This document shows, in pieces, positions 48,456 through 56,974 of a DNA stretch of 64,000 nucleotides (positions are counted from its first letter, which is position 1; every line of letters starts with the position of its first letter). Below the pieces are notes generated by a model. That model worked only from the letters and a program-made list of their open reading frames with translations. It ran no database searches and was not told where the DNA came from. The DNA is taken from contig NZ_DDJO01000012.1 in NCBI RefSeq assembly GCF_002339505.1, positions 96,627-160,626 of the forward strand, written 5' to 3'. The position numbers and the translations under genes are program-made. The stretch is from Corynebacterium sp. UBA2622 (GTDB lineage Bacteria; Actinomycetota; Actinomycetes; Mycobacteriales; Mycobacteriaceae).

Positions 48456-49301
48456 ATGGATTTCGCATCGCTTCCCGACGTGCCGCGGTACCACATCCCT
48501 GACTGCCCCGAGCTCCCCATCTGGCGACAACGGGCCGTGCAGGCGTACGCGGTGGGGCGTGGGCTCACACGGGGGGTATTGGTGCTCCGGGCGGCGGCCC
48601 GCCTCACGGGCGTCTGGGTGGCGCCGACCTCCGCGGAGCTCGTCGAAATCGCGCTGCCAAGCGGGCGAGCACCTGGCCACCGGATGCATCGGGAGGGGCG
48701 GCGGTACGTGAAGCTGGCGGTCCGCGCCGACGACATCCTGGATGTTCAGGGGGTGCGCTGCCTCCACCCACTCCACAACGCCCTGGAGATTGCCCGAGCG
48801 TACGGATTTGCCGAGGGCGTGGTTGCAGTCGATTCGCTCTTCCACGGCAAATCAATCGAGGAGCAGCGGGTCGTGTGGGTGGAGCTGCACGCGCGGTGCG
48901 AGCGGATGAGGGGGCTGCGGGGGGTTCGGTACGCCCGGCAGGCGTTGGAGCATATGGTTCGCAATTCCGGCTCGGCACCCGAATCCTATCTTCGTGCCCG
49001 CTTGATTGAGGCCGGTATCGGCCCGATCGAGGTGCAGCACCGGGCGGGTCGCTACTACATTGACCTGCTGGTGGGACAAACCGTCGCGGTTGAGATTGAC
49101 GGCAATGTGAAGTACCTGGCTGATGCCCGGAGCACTGAATCCGCGGAACGCCAGCGGGAAAAACAGATCCAGAACAAGGGCTACTACCTCCTGCGCTTCA
49201 AACCGTGGGAACTGTTTAACGATCTGCCGGGCGTTCTTGCCCGGATCCGCACAGCGTGCGAGGTGGAGCGTGCCCGCCGGATTTCCCCGCCTCCCGGTTA
49301 A
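48456..49301 (+). CDS. DUF559-like (PD-(D/E)XK nuclease-fold) protein
   Basis: A 281-residue protein. The C-terminal third (about 180-275) has the DUF559/Vsr-like nuclease pattern: SYLRARLIEAGI, then YYIDLLVGQTVAVEIDG, where Asp, Glu and Asp fit the metal site, then KYLADARSTESAERQREKQIQNKGYYLLRF. The N-terminal part resembles the AbiEi-like helical region often fused to it. Such orphan genes are common in Actinobacteria and of unknown role. No methylase or nuclease partner is nearby, so a restriction system is not supported. A repeat structure follows it. Confidence 0.72.
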   Translation: MDFASLPDVPRYHIPDCPELPIWRQRAVQAYAVGRGLTRGVLVLRAAARLTGVWVAPTSAELVEIALPSGRAPGHRMHREGRRYVKLAVRADDILDVQGVRCLHPLHNALEIARAYGFAEGVVAVDSLFHGKSIEEQRVVWVELHARCERMRGLRGVRYARQALEHMVRNSGSAPESYLRARLIEAGIGPIEVQHRAGRYYIDLLVGQTVAVEIDGNVKYLADARSTESAERQREKQIQNKGYYLLRFKPWELFNDLPGVLARIRTACEVERARRISPPPG

Positions 49302-49317
49302 ATAGGGGTGCTGAGCG

Positions 49318-49420
49318 GAGGGCCAAAACTAAAAGGCCAAAACTAAAGGGCCAAAACCCCAGGTCGCAAAAAACGCCGAAAAACCCGACCTGGGGTTTTG
49401 GCCCTTTAGTTTTGGCCCTC
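49318..49420. repeat. 14-nt-period repeat with 32-bp inverted repeat
   Basis: Between the convergent DUF559-like and cls genes. GGCCAAAAC starts at 49321, 49335 and 49349 (14-nt period); its complement GTTTTGGCC lies at 49395-49403 and 49409-49417. 49335-49366 pairs perfectly with 49386-49417 (32 bp) across an A-rich 19-nt loop (49367-49385). The extra left unit (49318-49333) can instead pair with 49405-49420, giving a register shift. It may be a bidirectional terminator or a mobile repeat. Confidence 0.8.
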
Positions 49421-49446
49421 TGGCGCGAAACCCCCCAAAACCACCC

Positions 49447-50916
49447 CTACTGCAGCGCCGAGGTCAGCTTCATCACGTTGTCGATGTAGCGGCGGTGCCA
49501 CGGGCGCCGAGCCCACCGCTCGAGGGTGAGCTGCCGGGACACTGAGAGGTACGCCCGGGAGAGGGCGTGAACGTCGTCGAGGAGCGGACCGTCGCAGACG
49601 AACAGCGAGCTCTCATAGTTGAGCGTGAAGGAGCGCATGTCCATGTTCGAGGAGCCGATGACGCCGACGCACGAGGAACGGCCCGGGTCCGCCAGGGCGA
49701 ACTTGGTGTGCAGCACGTAGGGGGCGGGGAACTCCCAGATGCGCACGCCCGCCTCGAGAAGCTGCTGGTAGTAGGCGGACTGGGCGTGCTGCACCATGAA
49801 CTGGTCGGAGCGCTCGCCGACGAGGAGGTCGACGCGCACGCCCCTGAAGCAGGCGGTGGTGATGGCCTCGAGGAGCGTGTCGTCGGGGACGAAGTAGGGG
49901 GAGCAGAGGATGATGTGCTCGTTGGCGTGGTGCACGAGGGTGTTGAACATCCGCAGGTTCGGCTCGGCCTGGTATCCGGGCCCGGAGGGAACGAGCTGCA
50001 CCACGCTGGAGCAGCCTTCGTCGGGGGCGCTGGGCGGTTCGAGCTCGATGACCTCGCCCGATTCGGTGAACCAGTCCACCGCGAACATGGACTCGAGTGA
50101 GGCGACGATCGGCCCCTCGAGCTCCACGAACGCGTCGACCCACTGGCGGCCGGCGCTGCGGTGCTTGCGCAGGAGGTAACTGCGGTCGATGAGGTTGATG
50201 CTGCCCAGAAAGCCCACGCGGCCGTCGACGATGATCACCTTGCGGTGGTTGCGCAGGTCGGGGCGTCGCCACCGTCCGTGAAACACGTCAAGCGGCAGCA
50301 TGCGGTGGAAGTCGACGCCGATGGCGGTGAGGCGCTTGCGCAGCCGGCGGTAGCCGGGGTACTTGAGCGAGCCGATGTGGTCGTAGAGCAGGCGCACGTG
50401 CACCCCACGGCCCACGGCGCGCTGCATGGCGCGGAACACCGGATCGGTGGTGTCGTCCCAGGCCACGGCGTAGATCTCGATGTCTACGTAGTCCTCGGCG
50501 GAATCGATAAGCTCGGCGATGCGCGCCATCGTGCGGTCGTAGTCGGACCACAGGTGACGGGCGCGGCCGTGGACGGCGGGAAAGCCGGTGAGCCTGCGGT
50601 TGAGCCGGACGATGGCCTCGGTCTCGGGAGAGTCGAGCTCTCCGGCGGGGTAGTCGTCGACCCCGAGGTGGATATTGTTGAGCTCGGCGATCGCGCGCTG
50701 CTGGATACCGTGGCGGCGCCGCGAGACGTAGTTCGAGCCCATCATCAGGTACAGCGGCAGGCCCACCACGGGCAGCAGGAGGATGAGCAGCAGCCAGGCG
50801 TTGGCGCTGGAGGGGCGCCGGTTGGACGGCACGACGCCGATCATCACGAACTTGATGCCGTATTCCAGCACCATCAGCAGGAACTGCCAGAGCGAAATGT
50901 CGAGGGTGGGCATCAT
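49447..50916 (-). CDS. cls: Cardiolipin synthase
   Basis: A 489-residue phospholipase-D family enzyme. Two N-terminal helices (about 8-30 and 40-60) anchor it; the two HKD motifs are NHRKVIIVDGRVGFLGSIN (about 230) and HTKFALADPG...GSSNMD (about 408). It makes cardiolipin from phosphatidylglycerol. Its ATG (50916) overlaps the xthA stop (ATGA); ATG 50913 is the alternative. Downstream lies the repeat structure at 49318. Confidence 0.9.
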   Translation of the reverse strand: MMPTLDISLWQFLLMVLEYGIKFVMIGVVPSNRRPSSANAWLLLILLLPVVGLPLYLMMGSNYVSRRRHGIQQRAIAELNNIHLGVDDYPAGELDSPETEAIVRLNRRLTGFPAVHGRARHLWSDYDRTMARIAELIDSAEDYVDIEIYAVAWDDTTDPVFRAMQRAVGRGVHVRLLYDHIGSLKYPGYRRLRKRLTAIGVDFHRMLPLDVFHGRWRRPDLRNHRKVIIVDGRVGFLGSINLIDRSYLLRKHRSAGRQWVDAFVELEGPIVASLESMFAVDWFTESGEVIELEPPSAPDEGCSSVVQLVPSGPGYQAEPNLRMFNTLVHHANEHIILCSPYFVPDDTLLEAITTACFRGVRVDLLVGERSDQFMVQHAQSAYYQQLLEAGVRIWEFPAPYVLHTKFALADPGRSSCVGVIGSSNMDMRSFTLNYESSLFVCDGPLLDDVHALSRAYLSVSRQLTLERWARRPWHRRYIDNVMKLTSALQ

Positions 50917-51704
50917 TTGACGTCGTCAAGCGAGAGCGTGCGCGTATCGTAGTCCGCGATGACGGGCGCGTGGTCGCTCGCACCCTTGCCGCGGCGCTCG
51001 TCGACATCGACCCAGGCCTTCGCTAATCGACGCCCCAAAGGCGGCGTGACCAGCTGGAAGTCGATGAGCATTCCCTCGTTCTTCTGGAAGCGCATGGACT
51101 TGTAGTCCCAGAAGGAGAAGCGCTCGGCGTGCGTGACGGGCTCCAGACCCGCCTCGGTGAGCATCTGGAATGCGGCGCGCTCCGGCTCCGTGACGTGCGT
51201 CTTGCCCTCGAACCAGGAAATGTCCCACACGTCCTCGTCGCGCGGGGCGATGTTGAAGTCGCCGCCGTAGACGGCGGGTACGGACGGGTTGATGCTGTCG
51301 CCCAGGCAGTAGAGGAATTCGAGCTTGTAGTCGTAGTGCGGGTCACCGATGGAGCGACCGTTGGGCACGTAGAGGCTCCACACGTCCACCCCGCCGCAGG
51401 TGGCGCCCACGGCGCGGGCCTCCACGACAGGGTCACCCGTCTTGGCGAAGCTGGGCTGGCGGGGAAAGGAGCCGCGCACGTCGTCCAGGCCGACGCGGCT
51501 GGCGATGGCCACCCCGTTCCACTGCGAGTGGCCCACGTGGGCGACCTCGTATCCCGCGGATTCGAAGACGGAGCGGGGGAACTTGTCGTCGGAGACCTTC
51601 GTCTCCTGCATAGCGAGCACGTCGATGTCGTTCCGCTCGAGGAAGGCCGCAATACGCTCGGCGCGGGTGCGGACCGAGTTGACGTTCCAGGTGGCTATGC
51701 GCAT
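50913..51704 (-). CDS. xthA: Exodeoxyribonuclease III family DNase
   Basis: A 263-residue exonuclease III/AP endonuclease. Metal-binding residues are in ATWNVNSVRTR (Asn about 7), LAMQETKV (Glu about 34) and the C-terminal SDHAPVIADYD; VYGGDFNIAPRD is also present. Acts in base excision repair. TAGGGT (51712-51717) ends 7 nt before the ATG, so it seems to have its own leaderless promoter inside the end of the GNAT gene. The cls gene is coupled downstream. Confidence 0.93.
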   Translation of the reverse strand: MRIATWNVNSVRTRAERIAAFLERNDIDVLAMQETKVSDDKFPRSVFESAGYEVAHVGHSQWNGVAIASRVGLDDVRGSFPRQPSFAKTGDPVVEARAVGATCGGVDVWSLYVPNGRSIGDPHYDYKLEFLYCLGDSINPSVPAVYGGDFNIAPRDEDVWDISWFEGKTHVTEPERAAFQMLTEAGLEPVTHAERFSFWDYKSMRFQKNEGMLIDFQLVTPPLGRRLAKAWVDVDERRGKGASDHAPVIADYDTRTLSLDDVK

Positions 51705-51714
51705 GTTTTACACC

Positions 51715-52680
51715 CTAACCCAGCCGGGCGTAGCGGTGCCGGTGGTGCTCGATGAAGCCGGCCTTGCGGTACATCTCCACTGCCGCGGTGTTGGACACGC
51801 GCGTCTGCAGGTAGGCGGCCTGCGCCCCGTTGGCCGCACCCCAGGCCAGCAGGCTGCGGGTCAGCTCCGTGCCCAGGCCCCGGCGGCGGTGGGCGGGGTG
51901 GACCTCCACGGCGGAGTAGCCCAGCCAGACGCGCCCGTCGGCGGACTCGGTGAGCGTGGCGCGGGTGACGGCGACGGTTTCACCGCCCTCGACCAGGCGG
52001 GCGAAGGCGATGCGGCCGTCAATGCGCTCGGACAGGGCCATGAGCGCGGGGGCTGGCAGCGTCCGGCCGCGGTAGTGGTACATGGACAGCCAGGCTTCAT
52101 CAGGGGAGTCGTCGGCGCGGAAGCGCGCGGAGATCTCTCCAGCGTCACCGGCGTCCAGGTGGTGCGTCATCACCAGGATTTCCTCGCCGAGGGTCCAGCT
52201 CTCGTCGAGCAGCTTCAGCGCGGGCTTGCCGATGCGCTCCGGGATGAGCAGCTGCACCGGCTGGCCGTGCGCCGCGTAGAACTCGCGCAGCGCGTCCAGG
52301 GGCGCGGGGTTGAAGCCCGCGCTGTGGCCGATCGGGACGGCGGAGTTGGAGCGCTCAGCGATGTCGGCGCCGGAGCGGGCGAGCCAGCCGTCGATAAGCT
52401 TCTGCTCCTGACCCGGGAAGGCCTTGGCGTACGCGGTCTCGACGGCGCGGATGTCGGAGTTGCGCACCGTGCGCGGCGAGAGCTTCTTCACGATGTGCGC
52501 CTCGCCGATCTCGATGGCCTCCCTGAACGAGGGCAGGCCGCCGACCTCCTGCGGGCGGACGACCAGCGGATCGAGCGTGACGACGTGCCCGATCACGTCG
52601 CTGGCGTGTTCCCCGCGGCGCCGGCGTACCACGACCCGGTCGCCGACGGCGATGTCGTCGGAGCGGAAGAAGCGCGACAT
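51715..52680 (-). CDS. GNAT acetyltransferase, probable Cg3035-type N-acetylglutamate synthase
   Basis: A 321-residue protein: an N-terminal small SH3-like barrel (about 1-55, DRVVVRRRRG), a middle domain, and a C-terminal GNAT domain (about 200-321) whose acetyl-CoA loop is VHPAHRRRGLGTEL. In C. glutamicum the gene cg3035 beside xthA and def was shown to encode a novel type of N-acetylglutamate synthase for arginine synthesis; position and architecture fit that gene. Assignment here rests on context and layout, not on active-site proof. It directly abuts the def stop. Confidence 0.72.
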   Translation of the reverse strand: MSRFFRSDDIAVGDRVVVRRRRGEHASDVIGHVVTLDPLVVRPQEVGGLPSFREAIEIGEAHIVKKLSPRTVRNSDIRAVETAYAKAFPGQEQKLIDGWLARSGADIAERSNSAVPIGHSAGFNPAPLDALREFYAAHGQPVQLLIPERIGKPALKLLDESWTLGEEILVMTHHLDAGDAGEISARFRADDSPDEAWLSMYHYRGRTLPAPALMALSERIDGRIAFARLVEGGETVAVTRATLTESADGRVWLGYSAVEVHPAHRRRGLGTELTRSLLAWGAANGAQAAYLQTRVSNTAAVEMYRKAGFIEHHRHRYARLG

Positions 52681-53253
52681 CTAGTGCCCGAACGGGTCCT
52701 CGTCCGTGCCCGGCAGCCAGGTCAGCCCCGGGACGGTCCAGCCGTTGTCGCGGATCACGCGCTTCGCCTCCCGCTTGTAGCGGCCGGTGAGCACGTCGGT
52801 GTAGACGAACCCGTCCAGGTGGCCCACCTCGTGCTGCAGGCAGCGGGCGAAGAAACCCTCGCCCTCGACCTCGATGCGGTTGCCGTTTTCGTCGAGGCCG
52901 GTGACCTTCGCCCAGTCCGCGCGGCCCGTGGGCCAACCCTCACCGGGAACGGACAGGCACCCCTCGTCGTCCTCGCCGTCGTCGCGGGGCATGGTCTTGG
53001 GGATCTCACTGGTTTCCAGCACCGGGTTGATCACGGTACCGCGGCGGATCTCACCGTCATCGGGGCAGGCATAGACGAAGAGGCGCAGCGGCACCCCCAC
53101 CTGGTTCGCGGCCAGGCCCACACCGTGGGCGGCGTCCATGGTCTCGTGCATGTCGGCGATGAGCTCCTGCAGCTCCTCCACGGGTTGCTCCACCAGCTTG
53201 GTGGGCGTGTGCAGGACTGGGTCGCCGTGAATCACGATGGGTCGAATTGTCAT
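52681..53253 (-). CDS. def: Peptide deformylase
   Basis: A 190-residue metal-dependent deformylase that removes the formyl group from new N-termini. Motif 1 [14 protein letters not shown] (about residues 44-57), motif 2 EGCLSVPG (about 96-103) with the Cys ligand, and motif 3 [11 protein letters not shown] (about 138) with the HExxH zinc site are intact. The ATG at 53253 is one arm of a perfect palindrome that also holds its -10 (TAATAT, 7 nt before). First gene of def-NAGS-xthA-cls. Confidence 0.94.
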   Translation of the reverse strand: MTIRPIVIHGDPVLHTPTKLVEQPVEELQELIADMHETMDAAHGVGLAANQVGVPLRLFVYACPDDGEIRRGTVINPVLETSEIPKTMPRDDGEDDEGCLSVPGEGWPTGRADWAKVTGLDENGNRIEVEGEGFFARCLQHEVGHLDGFVYTDVLTGRYKREAKRVIRDNGWTVPGLTWLPGTDEDPFGH

Positions 53254-53272
53254 GCCTAATATATTAGGCATG
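53251..53272. promoter_or_regulatory. Perfect 22-bp palindromic bidirectional promoter with both start codons
   Basis: Arms CATGCCTAATA and TATTAGGCATG meet at the centre. The outer ends are the start codons of def (minus, 53251-53253) and the DUF3263 gene (plus, 53270-53272). TAATAT occurs on both strands 7 nt before each ATG (plus: 53257-53262; minus: 53261-53266), so the two -10 elements overlap. Both mRNAs would be leaderless. Confidence 0.85.
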
Positions 53273-53482
53273 CTCACCCCGGATGATTTAGCGGTGCTCG
53301 ACTTCGAGGCCACAGCCCCGCGCAGCCTCGGCGCGAAGGAGGAGGCCATCCGGCACCGCCTCGGGATGGCTCCGGTGCGCTACTACCAGCGGCTGAACAA
53401 TCTGCTCGATTCCCCCGAGGCACTCGCCGCACGCCCGCAGCTGGTGCGGCGGCTCCAGCGGATCCGCGACGCGCGGTCGTAG
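53270..53482 (+). CDS. DUF3263 protein
   Basis: A 70-residue DUF3263 protein (pattern [33 protein letters not shown]). Mostly helical with a helix-turn-helix-like segment (about 22-45: [24 protein letters not shown]), so DNA binding is plausible. Found across Actinobacteria; no known function. Shares its promoter palindrome with def. A regulator of the shared promoter is an attractive but untested idea. Confidence 0.82.
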   Translation: MLTPDDLAVLDFEATAPRSLGAKEEAIRHRLGMAPVRYYQRLNNLLDSPEALAARPQLVRRLQRIRDARS

Positions 53483-53560
53483 ACCGCGTTTTCCGCTTCC
53501 CTGTGTCCCTCCGGCGCGTCGCTTTCGCCACCTCCGCCACACCGAACTAGAGTGGCGCAT

Positions 53561-54538
53561 GTGACTAATGTGAATCCTGGGAACGAGGGCCGCCGCTTCC
53601 GGCGCGGCCCCAAGCGCGACCACTACGCCGATTACGACGACATCGATGACACCCCGTACAACGATGCCGATTTCACGGAGTTCGCGGACCCCGACGCCGA
53701 ACACGTCGAATACGCCGACGCGGAGTACGAGGAGTACCCCGAGCAGGGTTACAACGAGGAGGGCTATCGCGACGACGGGTACCGGGGGGCCCACCGCGTG
53801 CGCCCGGAGGAACCCGCTGAGGGTGCGGTGGACGAGGACGGCGCTGCCCCCCTCGCCGCCGGCGGGAGCACCGCCGCCGCAGCCGGTGGTCTGCCAAAGC
53901 GCGGCCTGGGGATGATCCTCATCGCCGTCGGCGCGATTCTCCTGCTCTGGGGCCTGTACGCCCTGACCCAGCGCGACGCCGAAACGCAGAACGCGGTGGC
54001 CACACCGAGCGCCAGCCAGAGCGCCCCCGCCAACGGCCAGTCCGCCCCCCAACCCGCGCAGCCGGGCCAGGCCGCCCCGAGCGGCCAGGCGAGCCCCTCC
54101 GGTCAGTCGGCGCCGAACGGCCAGCCGTCCCCGAGCGGGCAGCCCGGTGAGCCCGGCCAGCCCGCCGCCCCAGCCCCCGCGCAGCCGGGTCAGGCCGGTC
54201 AGCTGACCCGCGAGAACGCCGAGGTCTCCGTCTACAACAACTCACCGACCCCGGATTTGGCCGGCACCACCGCCCAGAAGTTGGCGGGTGACTTCAAGGT
54301 GAAGAACAAGTCCGCGGACGCCGCGCAGATGAACCTGCCGGAGCAGACCTACGGCATCTTCCCGCAGACCTTCGTCTTCTACGACCCCTCCGTCGCAGGT
54401 GCCGAGCAGGTGGCCGCTGACGTGGCCCAGCGCGTCGGTGGTGCCCCGCGCTCCGTGCGTGACCTGCCGCAGGGTGCGTCCCTGCCCCGCGAGGTGGTGG
54501 GCAACGGCAACGCCGTCACCGTCGTCCTCGCCGGTTAA
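53561..54538 (+). CDS. Membrane protein with LytR C-terminal domain
   Basis: A 325-residue protein: acidic Tyr/Asp/Glu-rich cytoplasmic tail (about 1-105), one helix (about 115-135), a Pro/Gln/Gly/Ser low-complexity stalk (about 145-220, many GQxxPSGQ units), and a LytR_C domain (about 222-325, AEVSVYNNS...VTVVLAG). Such domains occur in cell-wall proteins. TAGAGT (53548-53553) ends 7 nt before the GTG at 53561, which I take as the start; GTG 53552 lies in the -10. Confidence 0.82.
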   Translation: MTNVNPGNEGRRFRRGPKRDHYADYDDIDDTPYNDADFTEFADPDAEHVEYADAEYEEYPEQGYNEEGYRDDGYRGAHRVRPEEPAEGAVDEDGAAPLAAGGSTAAAAGGLPKRGLGMILIAVGAILLLWGLYALTQRDAETQNAVATPSASQSAPANGQSAPQPAQPGQAAPSGQASPSGQSAPNGQPSPSGQPGEPGQPAAPAPAQPGQAGQLTRENAEVSVYNNSPTPDLAGTTAQKLAGDFKVKNKSADAAQMNLPEQTYGIFPQTFVFYDPSVAGAEQVAADVAQRVGGAPRSVRDLPQGASLPREVVGNGNAVTVVLAG

Positions 54539-54560
54539 CCACCGGTCGACCGACAGTTAG

Positions 54561-54593
54561 GCCCCCACTCCGCCGAACCGGCGGGGCGGGGGC
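54561..54593 (+). terminator. Terminator of the LytR_C gene
   Basis: A GC-rich stem (54561-54575 with 54579-54593) with one mismatch and one wobble pair. No T-run. Confidence 0.55.
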
Positions 54594-54607
54594 GCTAAAC
54601 TTCTCGC

Positions 54608-55741
54608 ATGGATCCGTTCCGCGAGTTCACCCGGTCACCGCGCCCCACGCTGGGGGTTGAGTGGGAAATCTGTCTGACCGATCCCACCACGCGCGACCTG
54701 GTCCCGCGCGCGGACGAGGTCATCGAGGAGGTCGCCGCCCGCCACCCCGATCTGCAGCTGGAACGAGAGTTTCTGCAGAACACGATCGAGCTGGTCACCC
54801 CCGTGTGCGACAACACGGGTGAGGCGGTGCGCAACCTCGCCGACACTCTGACCAAGGTCCGCGAGGTCACCGAGGAGAAGGGCATGCGCCTCTGGGCCGG
54901 CGGCGGCCATCCGTTCTCGGACTTCCGCACCCAGCCCCTCAGCGCCAAGGGCACCTACCAGGAGATCATCGACCGCACCCAGTACTGGGGCCAGCAGATG
55001 CTTCTTTGGGGCATCCACTGCCACGTGGGCATCCGCCACGAGGACCGCGTGTGGCCCATCATCAACGCTCTGCTGACCAAGTACGCGCACCTGCTCGCCC
55101 TCTCGGCCTCGAGCCCGGGCTGGGACGGCCAGGACACCGGCTACGCCTCCAACCGCACGATGCTCTACCAGCAGCTGCCCACCGCGGGCATGCCGTACCA
55201 GTTCCAGAACTGGGAGCAATGGGTGGAGTTCATGTCGGACCAGCGCACGTCCGGGGTGATCAACCACACCGGCTCCATGCACTTCGACGTCCGCCCCGCC
55301 GCAAAGTGGGGGACCATCGAGGTGCGCATCTCGGACGCCACCTCCAACCTGCGCGAGCTCGCGGCCGTCGTCGCGCTCACGCACTGCCTGGTGGTGCACT
55401 ACGACCGGATGATCGACGCCGGCGAGGAACTGCCCACCCTGCAGCCCTGGCACGTCGCGGAGAACAAGTGGCGGGGTGCCCGCTACGGCCTCGAGGCCCT
55501 CGTGATCACCTCGCGGGAGACACGGGAGCGGTGGGTCACGGAGGAGCTCGCCGAGCTTGTCGACGTCCTCCAGCCCGTCGCCCGCGACCTCGGATGCGTG
55601 GAGGAGCTCAACCTCGTTCTGGAGATCCTCGAGCGCGGTGCCGGCTACCAGCGCCAGCGTCGCATCTACCAGCGCGAGGGGGACTGGAAGCCCGTCGTGG
55701 ACGCCTCCTGCCGCGAGATGGTGGAGCTGACCTGGCCCTAA
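54608..55741 (+). CDS. GCS2 family carboxylate-amine ligase (YbdK-type)
   Basis: A 377-residue protein of the glutamate-cysteine ligase type 2 (YbdK) family, which forms gamma-glutamyl amide bonds with ATP. The N-terminal [12 protein letters not shown] holds the metal Glu; other family blocks are [20 protein letters not shown] and [12 protein letters not shown]. Corynebacteria make mycothiol and also gamma-glutamyl compounds; the substrate is unclear. TAAACT (54596-54601) ends 6 nt before the ATG (leaderless type). It converges on the Mrp operon with only 9 bp between stops. Confidence 0.85.
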   Translation: MDPFREFTRSPRPTLGVEWEICLTDPTTRDLVPRADEVIEEVAARHPDLQLEREFLQNTIELVTPVCDNTGEAVRNLADTLTKVREVTEEKGMRLWAGGGHPFSDFRTQPLSAKGTYQEIIDRTQYWGQQMLLWGIHCHVGIRHEDRVWPIINALLTKYAHLLALSASSPGWDGQDTGYASNRTMLYQQLPTAGMPYQFQNWEQWVEFMSDQRTSGVINHTGSMHFDVRPAAKWGTIEVRISDATSNLRELAAVVALTHCLVVHYDRMIDAGEELPTLQPWHVAENKWRGARYGLEALVITSRETRERWVTEELAELVDVLQPVARDLGCVEELNLVLEILERGAGYQRQRRIYQREGDWKPVVDASCREMVELTWP

Positions 55742-55750
55742 CGGAGCGGC

Positions 55751-56179
55751 CTATTCCCGCTCGCGCGGGGCATCTTCCCCTCGCGCGGGGGCGACGGGCA
55801 GGCGCGGGTGGTGCTGCGCCGGGCGCTGGTTGACGGACATGACGGAGTCGTCCCCGTAGAGCCCCTCGCGCCGGGCGATGCGGCTGAGGCGCTGCGCGGT
55901 TACGGGGTTGGTCATCAGCGCGAAGACCACGAGCAGCAGGAGCACGCCGACATCGCCCCGGTTGTGCGGGCTGAAGTCGGGGTTGCACACCACGCGGATG
56001 ACGGTTCCCACCACCATGAGCACCAGACCCGTGGTCTGCGGCTTGGTGACGGCGTGGATGCGCGCCATCGTGGACGTGAAGCGCACGGCGCCCACGGCCG
56101 CGGAGAAGACCATGAACGCGCCGGGCAGGATGAGCAGCAGCGATACCACGTCCGCCACGAAGTGCCAGTTCACGCTCAC
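55751..56179 (-). CDS. mrpG: Mrp antiporter subunit G
   Basis: A 142-residue small subunit of the Mrp Na+/H+ antiporter with about three helices (residues 8-28, 42-62, 70-92) and the MrpG segments GAFMVFSAAVGAVRF and PDFSPHNRGDVG region, then a hydrophilic tail (about 105-142). It starts at GTG 56179, overlapping the mrpF stop (GTGA). Last gene of mrpACDEFG. Confidence 0.9.
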   Translation of the reverse strand: MSVNWHFVADVVSLLLILPGAFMVFSAAVGAVRFTSTMARIHAVTKPQTTGLVLMVVGTVIRVVCNPDFSPHNRGDVGVLLLLVVFALMTNPVTAQRLSRIARREGLYGDDSVMSVNQRPAQHHPRLPVAPARGEDAPRERE

Positions 56180-56454
56180 AGCGAACCATCCCTCTTGCGG
56201 AAGCGGGCCACGGCCAGCGAGGAGATGAACCCCAGCAGGGCGATCACCATCATGACGGTGACCACCGTGGTGTCCAGCGTCCAGGCGATGTAGAGCGCCA
56301 GCACGCACTGCAGGGAGGCGGTCACACCGTCGTTACCGATGACGCGGTCGAGCGAGTCGGGGCCGACGATGATGCGCCAGCAGAGGATGAAGAACCCGAC
56401 GACGAGGAACGCCGCCGCGATGGCGAGGAAGACGGTGTAGAGGGTGGTGTCCAC
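56176..56454 (-). CDS. mrpF: Mrp antiporter subunit F
   Basis: A 92-residue subunit with three helices (about 8-28, 40-58, 62-82) and the MrpF features CWRIIVGPDSLDRVIGNDGVT, including the conserved Asp-Arg pair. GTG start with GGAGGTAG upstream. 4 bp from the mrpE stop. Confidence 0.92.
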   Translation of the reverse strand: MDTTLYTVFLAIAAAFLVVGFFILCWRIIVGPDSLDRVIGNDGVTASLQCVLALYIAWTLDTTVVTVMMVIALLGFISSLAVARFRKRDGSL

Positions 56455-56458
56455 GCTG

Positions 56459-56974
56459 CTACCTCCTGCTTTCGAAGATGTCGATCATTTGCCGCTCCAG
56501 CTTCAGCACGTTGGCTATCTCGCGTTCGATGTCCTCGTCCGCGTGGGCGTCGAGGACGTGGATGGTCCATTCGCGGTTGGCGATGTCGATGTCGGAGACC
56601 GTCCCGCCCGGCTGCAGGTTGTAGGCGCAGGCGGCCAGGTAGAGCACCAGCTCGCTGGACACGCGCATCGGCACCCGGAGGATCGCGCTGCGGGGCGGAT
56701 CCTCCCGGCGCAGCGCGAGCCACGCCACCTTCACCGAGGCGAGGATGAGGTCGCCGAACCAGATGCAGAGGAACCGGATGAGACGGCCCCAGTGCACCTT
56801 GTTGCCGCTGCGAGGCACCGGCGGCAGCGGAAGCACCACCACGACGAGGGTGCCAAGAGCCAGACCCGCGAGGACGTTGCCCACGGTGAGCTCGCCCTGG
56901 AGGAGCACCCACATGAAGGCCAGCCACAGCACGAAGGCGGGGCGGAGGCGGTTCAGGAATCCACTCATGGTCAC
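56459..56974 (-). CDS. mrpE: Mrp antiporter subunit E
   Basis: A 171-residue subunit with two or three N-terminal helices (about 10-58) and a cytoplasmic domain (about 90-171) with the MrpE pattern ILRVPMRVSSELVLYLAACAYNLQPGGTV. GTG 56974 overlaps the mrpD stop (GTGA); ATG 56968 is an in-frame alternative. Confidence 0.92.
   Translation of the reverse strand: MTMSGFLNRLRPAFVLWLAFMWVLLQGELTVGNVLAGLALGTLVVVVLPLPPVPRSGNKVHWGRLIRFLCIWFGDLILASVKVAWLALRREDPPRSAILRVPMRVSSELVLYLAACAYNLQPGGTVSDIDIANREWTIHVLDAHADEDIEREIANVLKLERQMIDIFESRR

Noticed and set aside
48456..49301. Restriction-modification or Abi defence locus
   Set aside because: A single nuclease-fold gene with neighbours for ABC transport and cardiolipin synthesis; no methylase, toxin-antitoxin or sensor partner.
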